This document shows, in pieces, positions 1 through 64,000 of a stretch of DNA of 64,000 bases. The notes beneath the pieces were generated by a model. It was not told where the DNA came from. It was given only the letters and a program-made list of their open reading frames with translations, and did no database searches. Made by a program: the position numbers and the translations under genes. The stretch lies in NCBI RefSeq assembly GCF_010015445.1, contig NC_053118.1:17922937-17986936 (forward strand). The letters are read 5' to 3'. Positions within the stretch are counted from its first letter, which is position 1, and each line of letters begins with the position of its first letter. Source of the stretch: Perca fluviatilis. Taxonomy: Eukaryota; Chordata; Actinopteri; Perciformes; Percidae.

Positions 1-2376
1 TTACAGAAACACCACATGAGAGCGTATCTAGTGCGAGACTCACCAGGGAGACCGGAGAGAATGCTGACATCCATCGAGCCTGTCAGTGGAGGAATATAAG
101 ACAGGAAGCCCAGAGAGAAAAGACAAAACCCAGTTGAATCTTGGCCTCATGATAAGTTTCCTTGCACATAGCAGCCATTACACCATCAGAATGAAATGAT
201 AAGATTCCAATTACCCTCTAATTTAAACCACCGGTCAAATTTGAGTAGGAAAGGATGATGGAGCCTGTCGCTAAGGATTTTATATACTTTTCTGCAGGTG
301 AAAAAGGAAATTGAGAAAATCTTGCAGATTGAAATAGGGTCGTGTAAATGACCTGCCTTATCTATGTCATGTTAAATCTATAATGCATTCTCGCTCTCAT
401 CTACAGGGCACTTGCAATTACCAACACACTCTTTTAGCACATCTGAAAGCTTGTTGTTAATGTTAATTAATATCCAAACAATCTAAAAGGCGAATCCATA
501 TGGCCTACATTGTCTTAAACCCAACAGTAGGGGGTCTTGTCCTCTAATTAATCTGGCATGTCCCTCTGCTAAACACTGGATCAGTTTGCAGGACTGCTGC
601 ATTATTCAACATAGCCGTGGGTGAGAGAGGAAGTCTGTGGTCTGGAGTCACCTTACTCTGGGCAGAGCGGCAAAGCGAGAGAGACGGAGAAGGATGAGAC
701 GGAGAAATGAAAGTAACGGAAGAGGAGTTGAGGATGGGGGAGGTGAAAAAAATAAGGTGAGGGATTAAAAAGAGGGGATAGATCAAATGATCGATGTAGT
801 TCAAGGCAAAAGGAACTGCTAAAAGACCACATCCGTATGAGAAACCGCAGGAGGGTCAGAGGCTTGTAGACAGGAAGTCCATGTCCAGCTTTCAGTTCTC
901 TGCTTCTGCTGACAAACCAATCATGAAACCACACAGACTTTTTTAAGATGTGTATGCATTTTTGACAGAACACTCAATGATTGAACTTGACAACACATCT
1001 CTTTTTTTCCCCTTCTTTTATTGTTGATCGCTGTTATTCTTCAGAACAAACCCCTTTCCCCGACCTCAAAATACATCTGTCTCCTCCGTCTTTCTCTCAT
1101 TAAATACACACCTTGCCCCCACAAATACAACGGTCATGTCATGTACCATCGGTACACACATAGACACACATGTGAAATCAACGGTACTCTCAGGGCAGTC
1201 GCCGGCGCTCTGAGAGCAGTCATAATAAAAAGCTTTGGAATGGTAAAAATGGTTAAAAGTACAATGCTCATACAGTCGTGGCTGCTGGAAAACAGCGGTT
1301 GAATAGATGACGCGGATTGGGATATTCTGAAATTAATTAAATGAAATACAAAGCAGACAATGTATTCATACATGCTTTGACAGACCTGTTTTACTCAGAG
1401 CTCTGGAATGAACACAGGGAGATTCGGCTTATACTCGGCTGTTAAAAGTTCTGCCAATAAACTCACAAAATGGTCATTTACAGCACATTCACTTCCATGG
1501 TTATGTAGTACTGTACTGTACGTCTTTACTTTCGGCAAACATATAGTATATTATTCACATAGTATTCACATAACCTAATATACATCTGTATGTACACATT
1601 CCTTCCAACATCGAGAAAAAGTGTCCAGGCACTTCCTCCAGTGATCCTGGTTCAGATCGCTGTAGCTACCTCATTCTCCATCCTCCTCAAAAACAAGCTG
1701 CTCTATCAGTGAACCTGTGGGAGCCTGGTGATGTTGGTATATTGTTAGATTCCTCACATATTCTGGCACTCCCACCTGAACCAGACTGTGAGCTGCAAAC
1801 TAGCAGTAGAGTTCGCCTAGCTGCCATTTCTCAGTTTCTGTGGGCTTCAAGGTGTCTCTCCTTGTTTATTAGGGCAGGTCTTGGAGTGATACCTTTACCG
1901 CCCTTCTTGAAAACCTGCACTTACAGGATTTTCAGGAGATATGGTGGAGCATAACATATTTTGAAGGGTAATAATGGAGTGTAGAATAGATAATTTCTTG
2001 CTTCTCTGACAAAATGTTAAGAAAAATACAAAGAGAATTGCTTCCTGGGTCATTTAAGAGGCTGACTTAGATCCCTATGTGTATCACACATGCTAACCTG
2101 CCTGTGTTTCTTCAATTGATTCAGGCATGAACAGTTCCAGTGGTCTCCAGGCATTGGCTGGGCCTGGTCGGTGAAAAACAATGGATTTCATTTATCAGGT
2201 TAGTGATATAAACAGCAGGGCGTGGGGGCAATGTTTCTTACTATTCCTCCTATTCCTATTCCTGTTTAATTTTTATTTCAGGATATTAAAAATGACCTCC
2301 ATTGTGAAAACACCAATCACCAGCAGTGACACAAAGTAGCAATTTTTTTTTTCCTCTGCACAATGTTATTGCCCCT
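1..2376. other. sequence downstream of ptpru, no gene recognised
   Basis: No exon, RNA gene or clear mobile element is recognised on either strand. It holds short chance reading frames only. It could include a longer ptpru 3' UTR, given further minus-strand AATAAA hexamers at 2272-2277, 1865-1870 and 1017-1022. Confidence 0.4.
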
Positions 2377-2402
2377 TTTTATTTATTTATATTTACTTTA
2401 TT
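2377..2402 (-). terminator. candidate poly(A) signals for ptpru
   Basis: On the minus strand this stretch contains several overlapping AATAAA hexamers. A GT-rich segment (ctactttgtgtcactgctgg and on) follows about 45-90 nt downstream. The position suits a 3' UTR of ordinary length, but hexamers are common in AT-rich DNA, so this is only a candidate. Confidence 0.35.
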
Positions 2403-3629
2403 TATTTAACACCACTAGGAACAACAACGAATATTTATGTCAGAATTGTCAAAATGAAGCTTCCGACCTGACAGCTGGTTTAGCTTGCTGAGACAGTACA
2501 ACCAAATGCCTCAGACAACAAAGGAGTAAAAGGAGATACATACTCAAACCTGTAACGCAGCACTGAGTTTAGACACTTCACCACGACATTAATGGAACAT
2601 CATTTTTCACACCACCACTATGGCATGTCAGTACATTTCTAACACCCCTCCCCCCCCTTGCTCCTTTTTCTTTCCCGCTGGGTATAAAATACAAACAATC
2701 ACTTTGGAGCAAGAAGATTAGCTGATGCAGTACATACTGTTTGTTTGTAGGCATATATCAACATGAAGCAGTAGAGCAAAGTAAAGAGAGGAGTCAAGTC
2801 AGTCAATGGGATTGGCACTGTGACAGTAATGAGACGGGAATCTTTAGTGGCGGCACCAGGCCCAGTGCTGTGGTCCCTGGCAACGTCCACCTATAGCACA
2901 CATGGTAATCCAGCACAAACATGGCAAAATACAACACATTGCACTACTGTACAGTTTCTGCATCAATACTTCTGAGGACTGGGCTGATCTATCCTAATGC
3001 TATAGGTCTCTTGTTAAAATCTCTTGTTGCGGTTTGTACACCAGTATGACAACCTTTCAGATTTATTCAGTGATTCGAATAAATCTGTCCTATCATCAGA
3101 GAATAAGGCAGTTTATGGTATGGTAGATAAGTCATGCCACAACCACAGTGGACTGCTGTTGTATGTAGCTCTTGAGAGAGAAGAAAATGCTTCCACGTTT
3201 AGATAATTCTGCTGTAACTCTGGAATATTCATCCAGCCCCCTCGCTGTTTGAATGAAACGATGAAACACAGCAAAGGTGACCCTTCTTCAAAATAGACAG
3301 GGTCCATTTTGTAGCTCAGACTGTTGTTTTGCTGCTACAGAAACCCTTAGCACAAAAGAGCTTTAGTCCAGAGGCAAAGAGGACCAAGAAAAGCACAAAA
3401 AATATCAAAAGAGATAAACATCACCAACAAGGAGGAAATCACAGCTGTACATTAAAGGTTAAAAGTTAGAACCTTGACCATGTTTTTTTTTTTTTTCTCC
3501 TCTCCTTCCTTCGCAGTCCTTTCAATGCCAAACCGTAGGTCCAAACATTAAAGTTGAGGGGGTCACTATGTGGCCTTAAATCGAATCTCCAGTAGATGGT
3601 ATAGCGCCGCTGTGGTAAACATTTGGTTG
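2377..3629 (-). other. ptpru: ptpru 3' UTR (candidate extent)
   Basis: This is the sequence downstream of the stop codon in the transcript. No competing gene is visible. A cluster of overlapping AATAAA hexamers on the minus strand lies about 1.25 kb after the stop, so I end the UTR there provisionally. Later AATAAA sites (2272-2277, 1865-1870, 1017-1022) would give longer forms. Extent is inference. Confidence 0.4.
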
Positions 3630-61085
<57,456 letters not shown>

Positions 61086-64000
61086 CTGTCGGAGGAAATG
61101 AAAAGCAGTGTTTTTCGTTTTCCTGTTCAAACACAAGTTTGTGTTGGTAAAAGCATTTGTTGGCGGGCCCACAGCACTGCTGCACAGTCTAGGCAGGTAG
61201 GGTTTTGTTTGTCATTTTTATTAATCAGTTTTATGCAAACAGATTTCTCACTATCTTAAAGCCCACTGAGTCTTAAATGAGTCCCTAGAGACTGCAGGAT
61301 GTGAGCAGGTCAAACTGTGTTCAAATAGCAGATTAGTCGTACCTATTAACAAAGCATTCAGAGTTTCATTCACATTTTAGCAAAGTAGTGAGTGATTAAA
61401 CAGCTGTGCGTGCAGCGCATTGAATGTGTATGATCTTTGTAGCTGAAGGATTAAGTCCTGTACATCTTTTTTTACTCTAACTGAGTGTTATGTCCTTACA
61501 GCTGGTAACCATGATGAAAGAGGAGACTCTGCATCACTGTCGGTAAAGATTGCCAAACCAAGGATTAATTCCAGAGCCCACCGGTCAAATGTCACTTACT
61601 GACAGATCCAAGCCACTGAACAATTACACAGGCAACAGTATAAGGGAGGGAAGGGAATGCAAAAGAAATGAGGACAAAGCATGAGAAAAGATCAGAGTTA
61701 CTCTGTGGCTGTGACTAATCCCTCATTCCTGCAGAGGCGCCTCTATCTTTTATGGCCCCCTTTCTCTGAGCTTTCAACATTACCAGCACCTCACCTCCAC
61801 TCTGCACTGCTTCCCTTTGCTTTGACTTAGCCTGCAGCAGCTCATCATTGGGCTGTCAAAGACCGCATCCATAATGAAAGGCCACATTTAGGCCTTAGGC
61901 CAAGCAGCCAATGGGGCTAAATTTTAAACAACTCACTCATGTCTTTCAAGTTCTTTTAAGTTCACAGTTCCAGTTTTATTTTTTTACACTACATTATTGT
62001 CTTTTTCATTGTTTCCATCTGTATACAGAGATATGCTCAAACTAAACATATTTCTGTTTAATTAGGAATTAATGCACTGAGATGTATGTTTTAACAAGGT
62101 AAATCCCTGAAAACACATCTTCAAATGTGCTCAGGATCAAAATATAATATGGGGCAACACCAAAATCCAGGGAGGAAGAAAGATGAAAATGTTTAACTAT
62201 GTGGACATGCTGCTGTTCTCTATGGGGCAATAAGAGAGCTTCATCATGCTTCCTGCATGCAATCTACAGACTTGAAATTAGTGGTTCCAACTCATTAAGG
62301 GGATAATTAGGCTCTTTTTAGCCGGGCAGTTGGGGGAAAGGAATTAAGGAAAGTCTGGTTAAGGACTCGGCCTCAGCTCCTGTGAAATAGATCACAGGGT
62401 TACAGGCAGTTGACTTGAACATGACTCACAGCTGGCCATCACATCTACTCGTGGCGCAGAACGAGCGGTGGCAAAAATAACGTCTTTGTCCTGATTACAA
62501 AAAAAGCAAGGAAACAACAATAACGCCTATTTGCGGAGAGTGTGAGCACATTAAATGTGATTTCATGGCGTTCTATGAGCGCTTTCACGGACTCCTCATT
62601 TACTGGCAGCTGCATGGTGAGAGGGTTTAGTGACATTTTGGCAAAAAGGGCTCCATTCTGTGGCAATCAGCCTGTATCAAAAATTACTGATTACAAAAAT
62701 GAAGCCATGCTTCTCAAAGGGATTTACTTCATGTTTTAACTAAGCAAAATTAATAGTCTTTGGCCTTGCTAGCAGCTCTGTGAGGCTGACACAGCGCTGC
62801 TTTAAGCAAAATGCTAACATCAGCATGCTAACATGACCACAATGACAGTGGTCACTTGCTGATGCTAAGCAGGAATAATGTTTACCATGTTCACCATCTT
62901 AATTTAGCGATTTAGCATGCTAACATTTGCTAATTAGCACTAAACACAAAGTACAGCTGAGGCTGTTGGGAACATCATTGGTTTTTCAGGATTTGGTCAT
63001 TAACCAAAGTATTGGACAAACAGCAATTCTGACCTAATGATGGCACTAGAGGAAAAGGTTAATGGATCACCAAAGTCATTGCAGTTCAACCCAATGGGGA
63101 ACATTAATGTTTGTACCAGATTTCATGGCAATCCATCCAATAGCTGTTGAGACATTTTACAAACAACCACAAATGTCAACCAGCCAGTGGCATTAGAGGA
63201 AAGTCAAGGGATCCTCTGGGGACCATGCATGTCTGTACAAAATGTAATGGCAATCCATCTGACAGTTGTTGAGATTTTTCAGTCTGAACCAAAGTGATGG
63301 GCAGACCAACCAATTGATCAACAGACCAACGTAGAGAGCGATAATGCCATCAATAGAGTGTGTTTTGCACTCTCTATAACTCTCTTCTGCCCTTAGATCA
63401 GTCATTTAAAAAGCGTACTATCAGCAGGAGCATACAGTAGAGGACAAGAAGATTGGGAATCCTTATTTACCCTTCTCATCCTCCCTTTGCTGAGGGCTGG
63501 AGTTTGTTATGCCATCAAACCACCCCACAGCCATGTCATTACTATGCTGTCAAAGTGGTGTCAGGCTGTGGGGTTGGAGTGAGTAATGGGAGTGAGGTCA
63601 CCGTCTGTGGTACATGATATGACAGGGGCTGCAGGAGTCCAAGTCAAGTGAACAGCTCTTTGACAGCGAGCTGAAGAGCTGAGAACGGCAGCCCATTTGA
63701 CAACTGCAGCTCAAAAAAAAAACACATGTCAGGGAGATTGCATTTGCCATCCAAAGAGCCTTCATGTGTGTCGAGCACCGTGCAGTTTGGGTTTTGAGAG
63801 TTTTATGGAAATCAGTTTGAAAAAGGTGTCTGTGATTAACACAACCATGCACAACGGATGTCCTACGGGTAATTTGAAATGTGTTCACACTAGTGGCTAT
63901 TACTGTGTTATGATCAATTTCATTTTTAATTCTCCTTTGAATCACAAGCAGTAATCTACTGTGACCAAGAAGAACAGGAAATCTCGTTATGATAAAAACC
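61086..64000. other. intron upstream of FN3-1, no further exon found
   Basis: No Ig- or MAM-domain exon was recognised on the minus strand up to the window edge. It contains a dispersed repeat at 62785-63340 (listed separately). The remaining sequence shows nothing recognisable. Confidence 0.6.
62785..63340 (+). repeat. dispersed 'gctaacat' repeat family, long copy
   Basis: Contains aaatgctaacatcagcatgc, gctaattagcactaaacaca, aagtacagctgaggctg, attggacaaacagcaattct and two homologous subunits that each carry catggcaatccatccaatag or aatggcaatccatctgacag. The internal near-duplication suggests a repeat with tandem substructure. Common in teleost genomes; class not known to me. Confidence 0.7.

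Noticed and set aside
1..2376. A second gene downstream of ptpru
   Set aside because: Short frames only (for example 1709-1954 plus strand), with no recognisable product or splice structure.
61600..61625. Possible 16-nt microexon (pyrimidines-CAG before tggcttggatctgtca and GTAAGT)
   Set aside because: Length is not a multiple of three, and no R2B receptor I know has an exon at this place. Including it would shift the frame into FN3-1.
61086..64000. Search for the Ig and MAM exons of ptpru
   Set aside because: No sequence on the minus strand resembles the conserved Ig or MAM blocks of R2B receptors; these exons are presumed to lie beyond the window.

Overview
The window is animal nuclear DNA, very probably from a ray-finned (teleost) fish. 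Coding sequence is split into short GT-AG exons separated by long introns. The introns carry long CA/GT and AT microsatellites, a tRNA-derived SINE, L2-like LINE debris, several hAT- and TTAA-type DNA transposons, and dispersed repeats I associate with teleost genomes. There are no operons, CRISPR arrays or prokaryotic genes.

One gene accounts for all the coding sequence I can support. It is the 3' four fifths of ptpru, a receptor-type protein tyrosine phosphatase U of the R2B (MAM-Ig-FN3x4) family, on the minus strand. I place 25 coding exons between 61085 and 3630. Joined, they give 3503 nt, or 1168 codons including the stop once one base from the missing upstream exon is added. There is no frameshift or internal stop, and every junction is GT-AG. 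In transcript order: FN3-1 (60792-61085), FN3-2 (53968-54285), FN3-3 (51513-51622, 48595-48796), FN3-4 (46957-47059, 46590-46863), linker (40592-40628), transmembrane (37112-37250), a 24-nt juxtamembrane microexon (36117-36140), juxtamembrane and wedge (35671-35825, 34775-34962), phosphatase domain D1 (27545 down to about 14720, with an 18-nt microexon at 24841-24858), and phosphatase domain D2 (11318 to 3630). The signal peptide, MAM and Ig exons were not found and should lie beyond 64000. Orthology to PTPRU rather than PTPRM, PTPRK or PTPRT rests on the juxtamembrane, wedge and D1/D2 sequences. I cannot say which fish co-orthologue this is.

Both phosphatase domains look catalytically impaired. 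D1 has WPE for WPD, lacks the KNRY phosphotyrosine loop, and reads C-S-V-G-A-G-R where C-S-A-G-x-G-R is usual. D2 has W-S-A-Y-R-D and C-L-N-G-G-G-R. This fits the view of PTPRU as a pseudophosphatase or scaffold at cell contacts. The two in-frame microexons offer ways to alter the juxtamembrane segment and D1 by splicing.

The introns hold layered mobile elements. The most striking is a 1206-bp TTAA-flanked palindromic element at 18309-19514, with about 430-bp arms around a decayed THAP-like finger, inserted into an older terminal-repeat element. Others are a 1637-bp hAT-like element with a perfect 8-bp target duplication (12821-14457), a 374-bp TTAA MITE (34030-34403), two short hAT-like elements (41614-42004, 60503-60742), a SINE with target duplication (33007-33195) and a three-copy unclassified family (20958, 31149, 59900). 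I found no new defence-type or otherwise undescribed multi-gene system.
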